Part shown: one piece after another, positions 1-7,270 of the stretch
Numbering within the stretch: position 1 is the first letter of the stretch
How the letters are laid out: the number at the start of each line of letters is the position of its first letter
DNA from: CBFHWU01 sp965659665
Lineage (GTDB): Bacteria > Bacteroidota > Bacteroidia > Flavobacteriales > Flavobacteriaceae
Direction of reading: 5' to 3'
DNA: 51,851 nucleotides
Assembly (NCBI GenBank): GCA_965659665.1
Contig: CBFHWU010000028.1
Span: 1 to 51,851, forward strand
Program-made: the position numbers and the translations under genes
Notes under the pieces: model-generated
Told to the model about the DNA's origin: nothing
Databases searched by the model: none
Seen by the model: only the letters and a program-made list of their open reading frames with translations

Positions 1-1
1 A

Positions 2-217
2 TCCAAAGATGAATCTAACGTTAGCATAATTCCTTTTGGTTTAGTCGACTGCTCAAATAAAGTTGATGATAAATGCTCTTATGAAATAATTATGATGAAT
101 CTTTCAAGGGGGTGGTGGAATGAATATGGAGTTGATTTTACAAAAGTTCAGTTTTACACTTACACTTATGAGCAAATGCTTGATTTCTTTCAAAAATATA
201 TTACCCCAAAGGGGTAG
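2..217 (+). CDS. C-terminal end of an unidentified protein (cut by window edge)
   Basis: An open frame enters from the left edge and stops at TAG 215-217, giving 71 residues. It is rich in aromatic residues (a GWWNEYG stretch, then FYTYTYEQ) and ends in a short helix-like tail, FFQKYITPKG. The composition looks like the end of a real soluble protein rather than random frame. I do not recognise the family and the N-terminal part lies outside the window. Confidence 0.5.
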   Translation, partial: SKDESNVSIIPFGLVDCSNKVDDKCSYEIIMMNLSRGWWNEYGVDFTKVQFYTYTYEQMLDFFQKYITPKG

Positions 218-409
218 TGCTCATTAAAGCCGGATATATGACCGTGAAAATTCAAAATAATTATGCGTAGTATGAATCATTTTAGTAAAATCAGCACAAC
301 CATAATGCAGTGCAGTTGTATTATACCTAATTGATAGGTTCACACAATAAATTTATGTGAATTGATAAATAGTATATTGGTTAATATTTGTAAAAAATGA
401 AAATTAAGA

Positions 410-610
410 ATGTTATTTAATTCTTTAGTCTTTTCAATTTTTCTATGTATTTTATTACTTTTCTATAGGTTTGTTACTGAAAGAAATCTAATAGCTTATT
501 TAGAAGGCAAAGATAGGCATAGCCTTAACATTATTCTTCCGCTGGGGATTAGTTTCTATATTTTCCAAACCTTGAGCAATACATTGATCTTTGCTAAAAA
601 GAAATTATAG
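410..610 (+). pseudogene. MBOAT-family membrane O-acyltransferase remnant with large internal deletion
   Basis: The 66-residue frame starts MLFNSLVFSIF, which matches the usual beginning of AlgI/DltB-like MBOAT acyltransferases (MLFNSLEFLIF type). From about residue 42 it reads LPLGISFYIFQTLS, the conserved MBOAT motif normally found 80 or more residues further in. The two motifs are here joined by only about 25 residues, and the frame ends (AKKKL, stop) just after the second one, so the catalytic-His part of these roughly 470-residue proteins is missing. Family enzymes acetylate exported polysaccharides such as alginate or peptidoglycan. I infer an internal deletion plus 3' loss, leaving a non-functional relic. 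Confidence 0.7.
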
Positions 611-855
611 AGTGTCTACACGGGATATTGTAACTTCAAAACCTTTATAATTGGGTGTACTGATATTAAAAATTGATTTTATAACCCATATTTGTTAATT
701 AGCATCGGATGATAAACGTATATCTAACTGATCTTACTAAGATTAAAAATTAAAACGCGCCAATTATTTGTTTATAAAACAAACAGTACCTTAACAATTA
801 AATTTTTATTTGTTAACGTTACTCTCTTATTATTGTATAAATTAAATCAAATACA

Positions 856-1068
856 ATGAAACGGATAGATATAGAACATTACAAAATTTGCCTGATAAAT
901 AATCATTTATTGCAAAACAAAATAGACCGCCTGATAAAAGATACATTTGAAACGTATTGTAAAAAGAAAAAGATATCGTATACTGACATAGATGCTAAAA
1001 TGGACGACTATCAAGAGGTATATTCAGTTTCTGTTAATACTTTATTAAAGGATGTTAATGATTGGTAA
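856..1068 (+). CDS. Small hypothetical protein, 70 aa
   Basis: An ATG-started frame encodes a 70-residue charged protein (MKRIDIEHYK to LLKDVNDW) with no signal peptide or membrane segment. It looks like a small helical cytoplasmic protein, with a lysine cluster (CKKKK) near residue 35. There is no recognisable domain. The upstream 245 bases have no gene and no perfect promoter. It could be a real small gene or a leftover frame in this eroding region. Confidence 0.4.
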   Translation: MKRIDIEHYKICLINNHLLQNKIDRLIKDTFETYCKKKKISYTDIDAKMDDYQEVYSVSVNTLLKDVNDW

Positions 1069-1141
1069 ACAATCCCATAGGCCTAACTTCTTCTTTAAAT
1101 TCAGTTACTTCAAAGTCTCTTAAGTGTTAAGGATAATTTTT

Positions 1142-1149
1142 TATATTTG
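1142..1149 (+). promoter_or_regulatory. Bacteroidota -7 element TATATTTG
   Basis: This perfect match to TAnnTTTG ends three bases before the ATG at 1153. No TTG -33 box is seen at 17-23 bases upstream. If used, transcription would start at or beside the start codon, giving a leaderless or nearly leaderless mRNA for the DUF2911 gene. Confidence 0.45.
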
Positions 1150-1152
1150 AAT

Positions 1153-1674
1153 ATGAAAAAATTACTACTCTTTTTATTGCTTCCCATATATTTACAATCG
1201 CAGAATTTTAAGGAACTGGACAAAAGCCCAATGGATCAGTCAACATTCTCAGCTGACAAAAAAATAATAGCGGTTATTAGATACAGCAGACCTCAATTAA
1301 AAGGCCGATCTTTTGAACAGATAGTTAAATTAAATAAAATTTGGAGAACTGGTGCTAATGAAGCAAACGAATTGCGATTATTTTCCGATATCAAAATAAA
1401 TAAAACAATTGTTCCAAAAGGAACGTATAAAATATTTTCAATTCCTGAAGAAAATGAAATTACTTTAATCATCAGTTCATCTACTAAAGTATTTGGGGGA
1501 GCAAGGGCTTATAATCCCGAAAAAGATGTTTTACGTTTAAAGGTTCCAATAAGGGTGGTAAATGAATCATTAGAAGCTTTTTCAATAGCATTTTCTGAAA
1601 TGGGGGAGCAACCAAAAATTTATTTTGGATGGGAATATTTACGTTTCGAAATACCTTTTGATGTTCTACCCTAA
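1153..1674 (+). CDS. DUF2911 domain protein, secreted
   Basis: The 173-residue protein starts with a signal peptide (MKKLLLFLLLPIYLQSQ, cleavage expected after LQSQ). The mature part carries the DUF2911 pattern: an IRYSRPQLKGR segment, then KIWRTGANEANE, then PKGTYKIFSIP, then a KDVLRLKVPIR segment. This family is common as exported single-domain proteins in Bacteroidota; its function is unknown. I chose the ATG at 1153 over an in-frame TTG two codons earlier because it begins the signal peptide and sits right after a -7 element. It appears monocistronic. Confidence 0.85.
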   Translation: MKKLLLFLLLPIYLQSQNFKELDKSPMDQSTFSADKKIIAVIRYSRPQLKGRSFEQIVKLNKIWRTGANEANELRLFSDIKINKTIVPKGTYKIFSIPEENEITLIISSSTKVFGGARAYNPEKDVLRLKVPIRVVNESLEAFSIAFSEMGEQPKIYFGWEYLRFEIPFDVLP

Positions 1675-1977
1675 GAACGCCCAATCATAGGCTTATTTAC
1701 TTTTTTCAAATCAGCTATTTCTTGTCCACGTGAGGGATAAGAAATCTATTTAAACTAGCGTATCCCATCACGCTTTTAACTTGTACAGAATTTGTGTTCT
1801 TTTGCCTATTTCTAATACGCTTAGTTTAATTTTTTGTACTCCATATAATTTTAAAAATAGTTTGGAGTAGAATAGATGTAGAACCCACAAAAAACACGTC
1901 TGTCCCCTTCCCCTCTTTTACTAGAAAAAAAAAAGGTCTTATGGTATGAAGAACAAACACATTTTGTTTTTAACATT
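1675..1977. other. Intergenic region without recognised gene
   Basis: This AT-rich stretch lies between two genes whose 3' ends face each other. The minus strand near 1930-1960 has an imperfect short hairpin followed by a long T run, which could terminate the esterase gene, but the stem is weak. No coding frame was recognised. Confidence 0.4.
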
Positions 1978-2934
1978 TTAGTTCAAATAAACTACTGTTT
2001 CTGGAGGTGCCATAAGATAGCCCAATGAAACCAAAAATTCATCCATTTTGTATACAGAGTCAACGAAAAGAGCATTTGATTTATTTCCGTAATTAAAAAA
2101 ACCATGTCCTTCTCCTGGGTAAGCAACCAATGTACATTTATTACCGAGCTCATGCATTTTTTTAGTAAACATTTCTGCCGTAACAAATGGTACAGTTTTG
2201 TCATTTGTCCCATGAAAAATAATTGTTGGAGGCAATTTTTCCGTCATATTGTTGTAGGGGGACAGATTTTCTGGTTTTGTTCCCAGTCTTTTCTCCATTC
2301 TCGTTATATTTTTTTCAAGTTTCCTTTTGGCATTGTCATTGAATATTTTTTCATCAAGTTCCTTTTTCATTTTGTGAGTTGGGTCAATGAGCAGTGCTGG
2401 ATTAAAAAGAATTAAAGCATTGGGTTTTGAAGGGATAGATTTGTCTTCATTTTTTTCGTCGAATTTTGGCACAGTGGCACATGCTGCTGCTAAATGCCCA
2501 CCGGCAGAACCTCCTCCTGCAGCAATTTTATTGCCATCAACACCCAATGTTGACGCATTCTTTCGAACCCAGCGTATTGCTGATTTGGCATCTGCTACGC
2601 AGAATTTAGCAGTAACATCATGTCTGCTTTTAACACGATAATCCGCAACTATGGCAACCATTCCTCGAGCGGCTAGATATTCACAATGGTTTACAAATTG
2701 AGATGGACTTCCACTATTCCAGCCCCCTCCAAAGAAAAATACAATGGCAGGGGCAGTGTCGGTCGATTTGTGGTTTTCTGGTTTAAAGACCCATAAACTC
2801 AATTTAATTCCGTCTACAGTTTTATAGGTAATTTCTTCTGCTCCATTAATAATTGGCGGATACGATCTCTGACCATTTGCTTCAAAAATCAAACAAAAGC
2901 AGCATATAATTGTTATGAGGGATATTATTTTCAT
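1978..2934 (-). CDS. Secreted alpha/beta-hydrolase esterase (acetyl-esterase / BD-FAE-like)
   Basis: A 318-residue protein starting with a signal peptide (MKIISLITIICCFCLIF...NGQ). The mature part has the carboxylesterase layout: oxyanion-hole segment FFFGGGWNSGS, nucleophile elbow GGGSAGG (Ser143), acid in HGTNDKTVP (Asp245) and histidine in GEGHGFF (His277). This resembles exported esterases and deacetylases acting on plant or algal polysaccharides and short esters; the natural substrate cannot be read from sequence. An ATG 14 codons upstream also exists, but the inner start gives a normal signal peptide. It stands alone on the minus strand. Confidence 0.85.
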   Translation of the reverse strand: MKIISLITIICCFCLIFEANGQRSYPPIINGAEEITYKTVDGIKLSLWVFKPENHKSTDTAPAIVFFFGGGWNSGSPSQFVNHCEYLAARGMVAIVADYRVKSRHDVTAKFCVADAKSAIRWVRKNASTLGVDGNKIAAGGGSAGGHLAAACATVPKFDEKNEDKSIPSKPNALILFNPALLIDPTHKMKKELDEKIFNDNAKRKLEKNITRMEKRLGTKPENLSPYNNMTEKLPPTIIFHGTNDKTVPFVTAEMFTKKMHELGNKCTLVAYPGEGHGFFNYGNKSNALFVDSVYKMDEFLVSLGYLMAPPETVVYLN

Positions 2935-3342
2935 TATGATTAGAACATAAGGTTTTACAGGATTTATTAATTGCATATCATTGTGCTTTGCGGAACAACA
3001 ATATTTAAATTAAAGGTAACAAAAATTATTAAATGACTTTAATACACAGATTAAATATGATTAGAGTACCATTAGCAGATTGACCTCCACCATTCATTTT
3101 TAGTTGAATTGTCGACTTTACTTAGTTTTTTTTGAAAGAATATATCAAGCGGACAATCTGTAAAGATTTTAGAAGTTGGCGAAAACAGCGCTATTACTTG
3201 CGCTCATTGCCTTAGTTATCAGTGAGTCAACACATGCCTTTTTTGTGTTCGAATAGTATTTTTGACCGACCAAGAAATTTCATTTAACCTTAATAAAGAA
3301 TCTTTGTGATTTAACTAATTTTATGTTTTTTAAAGAATAAAA
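2935..3342. other. Intergenic region between divergent hydrolase genes
   Basis: About 400 bases separate two divergently transcribed hydrolase genes and should hold both promoters. Only imperfect -7-like boxes are seen (for example TAATTTTA near 3320 on plus). One short frame around 3170-3225 (GQSVKILEVGENS...) looks protein-like but is too short to identify. Confidence 0.4.
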
Positions 3343-4233
3343 ATGAAAAAACTAATATTAGTACTATTTATTCCATTATTTTCTCTTGGGCAAGAAATAA
3401 AATCATTCAACTCAAAAGATGGGACAGAGATTTTTTATCAAGATATTGGTGAAGGAGAAACGATAGTTTTACTTTCGGGAGGACCTGGTCTAAATCCTGA
3501 CTATTTAAAGTCTTTATATACAGCACTCAGCAAAAAGTATAGGTGTATAATTTTACATCAAAGAGGAACAGGTCAATCTATGTTGAAAGAAATTAACGCA
3601 CAATCAATAAACATAGATCGATATGTTGAAGATTTAAATGGATTATATAAAGCACTGAACAATGAACAATTAATATTAGTTGGGCATTCTTGGGGAGGAA
3701 TGCTGAGTTTTTCTTTTGCGGCCCATGAACCCAGTAAAATAAAAAAAATAATACTACTCAACAGTGGAGGAATAACGGATGAGTTTTACAGATGGTTTGG
3801 AAGCAATATTAATATGAGGTTACACAAAGAGGACATAGAACTTCGAAAAGCCCAAATTGAAAACAATAGGGAAACACTTGTCGCTATATGGCCAGGATAT
3901 TTCTTTGACAGAGAGATTGCTTTAAAAACAAGACCTCCACTTGACTATAAGTTTAGAAATCAAGCGGGAATAAATTCTTTAGTAGCTGGACACTGGGTAA
4001 GGAGAACCAATGAAAGAGTTGAAAAATTAAAATCATTTAAAGCTCCTGTTTATTTAATTGCAGGAAGACAGGATCCCATTGGAGAATCTGTAGTGTATGA
4101 GGTTAAATCCATATTACCTCAAACCAACTATTTCTTTATTGAAGAATGTGGACATTTTCCTTGGATTGAAGGGGAAAAACAATCAAAATTATTCTATGAA
4201 CTTATTGATAATAGCATTAATTCTGCACCATAA
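3343..4233 (+). CDS. Secreted alpha/beta hydrolase, proline-iminopeptidase-like
   Basis: A 296-residue protein with signal peptide (MKKLILVLFIPLFSLGQ). The core shows the HGGP-like oxyanion loop as LLSGGPGLNPDY, the proline-iminopeptidase DQRGxGxS pattern as HQRGTGQSM, nucleophile elbow GHSWGG (Ser116), acid in AGRQDPIG (Asp244) and histidine in EECGHFPW (His271). Peptidase family S33 members remove N-terminal proline or hydrolyse other small substrates; exported versions are frequent in flavobacteria. Length and triad are complete, so it should be active. It appears monocistronic. Confidence 0.85.
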   Translation: MKKLILVLFIPLFSLGQEIKSFNSKDGTEIFYQDIGEGETIVLLSGGPGLNPDYLKSLYTALSKKYRCIILHQRGTGQSMLKEINAQSINIDRYVEDLNGLYKALNNEQLILVGHSWGGMLSFSFAAHEPSKIKKIILLNSGGITDEFYRWFGSNINMRLHKEDIELRKAQIENNRETLVAIWPGYFFDREIALKTRPPLDYKFRNQAGINSLVAGHWVRRTNERVEKLKSFKAPVYLIAGRQDPIGESVVYEVKSILPQTNYFFIEECGHFPWIEGEKQSKLFYELIDNSINSAP

Positions 4234-4491
4234 TACGCTATTGATAATCGAATTTACCTACCATATTGTAGCTAATGTATAGACTTTTCGAGTGTAGTAT
4301 TCTTTATTCATAATAATGAACCATAAGAATTTAAGGATCTATTTTCATATTTAATGTTTATTTTTTTGCTTTTAATTTTTCAGCGTAAGATCAAAAACAA
4401 CCGTCAGATATTTATTGAATAATGAGCAACTGAATTTTTAAGCCCTATCATAAAGTAAGGGTAACATAATATGAATTAGTATCTTGCACCT

Positions 4492-5031
4492 ATGACAGAC
4501 TATTTTATGACAGGAATTATCTTCTTACTATCGGCAGGAATATTATGGGGTCAGAATCAATTGGTACCCCCTCCAACAACCAAGAGTTATCTGGCTTTAG
4601 GAGATAGTTATACGATAGGGGAAAGTGTTACCGATAGTATGCGTTGGCCCAATCAGTTGTTCAGGATACTAAATTCATTAAAACTACAATTTAAAGTCCA
4701 TAAGATCGTGGCTATAACTGGTTGGACAACCGACGAATTATTGGCTGGCAGGGATTTGTCTAAGGCAGTGATGACCTATGATTATGTCTCGTCAATGATT
4801 GGAGTAAATAACCAATACCGCGGACGGAGTATTGAAAACTTTAGAATTGAATTTATTCAATTAGTCGAACAACGTAAGATAGCTTTTTTTGATATTACCC
4901 CTATTTCTCGCCAAACAGTAACTAACCCCGCACTTGTTGCTGCACATGGATTACATCCTAGTGGCAAAATATACACCCAATGGGTAGAGCTAATATCTTC
5001 CTTTTTTAATTCAGTCCCTGATGGGAAATAA
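4492..5031 (+). CDS. SGNH/GDSL hydrolase, probably damaged (internal deletion, catalytic Asp changed)
   Basis: A 179-residue protein with an N-terminal hydrophobic signal segment. SGNH blocks are visible: ALGDSYT (Ser39), a TGWTTDEL segment (Gly77), IGVNNQYRG (Asn106) and GLHPSG (His155). Two faults are apparent. Between FIQLVEQ and KIAFFDITPI about 40-50 residues normally present in this family, including a segment with an Asp-Trp-Gly pattern, are missing in frame. The block V Asp, three residues before the catalytic His (DGLHPS in relatives), is His152 here. The last 11 bases overlap kynU, so translational coupling may be why the frame survives. A decaying gene is likely. Confidence 0.75.
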   Translation: MTDYFMTGIIFLLSAGILWGQNQLVPPPTTKSYLALGDSYTIGESVTDSMRWPNQLFRILNSLKLQFKVHKIVAITGWTTDELLAGRDLSKAVMTYDYVSSMIGVNNQYRGRSIENFRIEFIQLVEQRKIAFFDITPISRQTVTNPALVAAHGLHPSGKIYTQWVELISSFFNSVPDGK

Positions 5032-6286
5032 AATAACAGCGCAAGATCTAGATCAAAATGATATTTTAGCTCCTTTTCGAGCTCGGTTTTATCATTCAGA
5101 AAATGAAATTTATTTGGACGGAAACTCTTTGGGGAAATTACCTCTTAGGGCAAAAGAAATAATGGCGGAGTTAATAGAGGAACAATGGGGAAAAAATTTA
5201 ATTCGCAGCTGGAATAGTCATTGGCTGGATTTGCCCAAACGACTGGCTGGTAAAATAGCCACGCTACTTCATGCCCTACCAAATGAAGTTTTAGTAGGCG
5301 AATCAACCTCTGTTAACCTTTATAAATTAGCCCATGCGCTACTTTCTTCAAAACTTTATCCAAAACAACTTTTAACCGACACCCTCAATTTCCCTACCGA
5401 CAACTATATCCTTGAGGGAATTTGCGATCAATTTGGCATTGCCTCACCGATTAGCATATCTTATTCGAGTGACCTGAGAGCTGAGTGGCCTATTTTAACA
5501 ACCACAATTAAAAACCATCCTGGAATTTTATGTCTTAGTCTTGTGAGTTACAAAAGTGCTTACTATTACCCCATGAAGGAACTTAACGACTTTGCAAAGG
5601 AGAATAACAGTATTATTATTTGGGATTTAAGCCATGCTGTGGGTGCAGTTGATATTAATTTAAAGTCAACCAATACCTTAGCCGCAATAGGTTGTACCTA
5701 TAAATACCTTAACGGAGGCCCAGGAGCACCAGCATTCATTTATGTTGATGAATCACTCATATCGTCACTTTCAACCCCTATCCAAGGATGGTTTGGTCAC
5801 GCTCGACCATTTGATTTTTCGTCTCAATATCGGCCCGCAATAGGGATTGAAAAATTTGATGCAGGGACTCCCCATATTTTATCTTTAGCGGCTATGGAAG
5901 CGGGACTTGACCTAACGAACAAAGCAGGAATAAAACACATTAGGCATAAAAGTGAACAAATGAGTACTTACCTATTGGATGAAATAAAAACGGAATTGGT
6001 TCCTTTAGGATACGCCATAGAAAGTCCAGATTTGGCGGAACATCGTGGGTCGCATGTAACCATATCTCATCAAGAGTCCTGGAGAATTTGTCAATGTTTA
6101 CTCAACCCTAAAGCAAACACCCCTAAAATTATTCCTGATTTTAGGCCTGACCGATATATACGATTGGGAATTGCGCCTATATATACAAGTTTTGAAGATT
6201 TATGGATAGCGACTCAACGCTTAAAAGAGATTGTTCTTAATAAAGAATTTGAACATCATGATGGGAATCAACCCACAGTGACATAA
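5021..6286 (+). CDS. kynU: Kynureninase
   Basis: A 421-residue PLP enzyme of fold type I that splits kynurenine to anthranilate and alanine (or 3-hydroxykynurenine to 3-hydroxyanthranilate). Family features seen: YLDGNSLGKLP near residue 31, the FPTDNYI loop, WDLSHAVGAV around 201-210, the PLP lysine in GCTYKYLNGGPG (Lys228), and FDAGTPHI further on. The length is normal. No other kynurenine-pathway gene is nearby. The ATG lies inside the 3' end of the SGNH gene (11-base overlap), suggesting the two are co-transcribed. The C-terminal residues after LKEIVLN are a variable tail. Confidence 0.93.
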   Translation: MGNKITAQDLDQNDILAPFRARFYHSENEIYLDGNSLGKLPLRAKEIMAELIEEQWGKNLIRSWNSHWLDLPKRLAGKIATLLHALPNEVLVGESTSVNLYKLAHALLSSKLYPKQLLTDTLNFPTDNYILEGICDQFGIASPISISYSSDLRAEWPILTTTIKNHPGILCLSLVSYKSAYYYPMKELNDFAKENNSIIIWDLSHAVGAVDINLKSTNTLAAIGCTYKYLNGGPGAPAFIYVDESLISSLSTPIQGWFGHARPFDFSSQYRPAIGIEKFDAGTPHILSLAAMEAGLDLTNKAGIKHIRHKSEQMSTYLLDEIKTELVPLGYAIESPDLAEHRGSHVTISHQESWRICQCLLNPKANTPKIIPDFRPDRYIRLGIAPIYTSFEDLWIATQRLKEIVLNKEFEHHDGNQPTVT

Positions 6287-6412
6287 TTTTTTTCAAAACA
6301 TAACTACTCCCTCAAAATTCATGATGCACTGTTAAAGAGAAAATTAAAAGGATACTCAAAGAATAAATCAGATGCGCTAGAGGACAAATAATATTTAGTA
6401 TATTACAAGAAA

Positions 6413-6420
6413 TAATTTTG
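6413..6420 (+). promoter_or_regulatory. Bacteroidota -7 element TAATTTTG
   Basis: A perfect TAnnTTTG box ending three bases before the ATG at 6424. No TTG box at the expected distance. It probably drives the GLPGLI/barrel gene pair with an almost leaderless transcript. Confidence 0.5.
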
Positions 6421-6423
6421 CAA

Positions 6424-7236
6424 ATGAAATCCATTTTTTACGCACTCACATTACCCTTCTTATTCTCCTTTATTTACCCCCTGACAGCTCAAGATTTTCA
6501 AGGAAAAGCGTATTATTTTTCTAAGTCATCATTGGAGCTCGGAAATTGGGGTGCGCGTATGAGTGAAGCCCAAAAAAAGCAAATAAAGGAACGTCTAAAA
6601 AACAGATTAGAAAAAACCTATATCCTTAGTTTTAATTCGACAGAATCTCTTTTTGTTGAAGAAGAAAAAGTGGATGCTATCTCGGGAGCAACAGATTCGT
6701 GGGGGAGTAACTTTGCTCGCGGAAAACAGTATAAAAGTATTGAGCGAAAATCTTTAGTTCAAGCTCAAGAATTTTATGGAAAACGTTTTTTGGTCAAAGA
6801 TGAATTACAAGCTTTTGAATGGAAATTAGGAACAGAAGCCAAACAAATTGGAAATTACACATGTTTCAAGGCTACAGCCGTTGTTCCTAAAGAACAATTA
6901 GAATGGTTTAATTTTTCGTGGAGTGATTTAGCTGATAATTCTTCAGATAACTCAGAAAAGAATATTGAATTGAATGAAGTGGAAGCTTGGTATACCATGC
7001 AAATTCCCGTACAACATGGTCCTGCAGAATTTTGGGGCTTGCCCGGGTTGATCTTGGAAGTGAATTCAGGGAATACCACTTTACTTTGCTCAGAAATTGT
7101 GATGAATCCCAAAGAAAAACAAAAAATTATGGCGCCCAAAAAAGGAGTTGAAATTAATATTAATGACTATAAAGAAACAATTGTGAATAAGATGCTTGAA
7201 ATGAGAAATAGCATGGGAAGAAGAAGAAGAGGGTAA
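6424..7236 (+). CDS. GLPGLI family protein
   Basis: A 270-residue exported protein: signal peptide (MKSIFYALTLPFLFSFIYPLTAQ), then a beta-rich domain ending in the naming motif, present as FWGLPGLILEVN. The family occurs in Bacteroidota, typically beside genes for TonB-receptor-like barrels, as here: the next gene starts 34 bases downstream in the same direction. A role in envelope metal or peptide handling has been proposed for relatives, but the function is not established. The start was taken at ATG 6424, not the in-frame TTG two codons before. The C-terminus is an arginine run (GRRRRG). Confidence 0.88.
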   Translation: MKSIFYALTLPFLFSFIYPLTAQDFQGKAYYFSKSSLELGNWGARMSEAQKKQIKERLKNRLEKTYILSFNSTESLFVEEEKVDAISGATDSWGSNFARGKQYKSIERKSLVQAQEFYGKRFLVKDELQAFEWKLGTEAKQIGNYTCFKATAVVPKEQLEWFNFSWSDLADNSSDNSEKNIELNEVEAWYTMQIPVQHGPAEFWGLPGLILEVNSGNTTLLCSEIVMNPKEKQKIMAPKKGVEININDYKETIVNKMLEMRNSMGRRRRG

Positions 7237-7270
7237 CAGAAAAACGTTACTTATTAATCAAGCTACACAA

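Noticed and set aside
331..366. Inverted repeat TTCACA...TGTGAA
   Set aside because: Six-base arms with an AT-rich spacer are expected by chance, and no gene organisation supports an operator.
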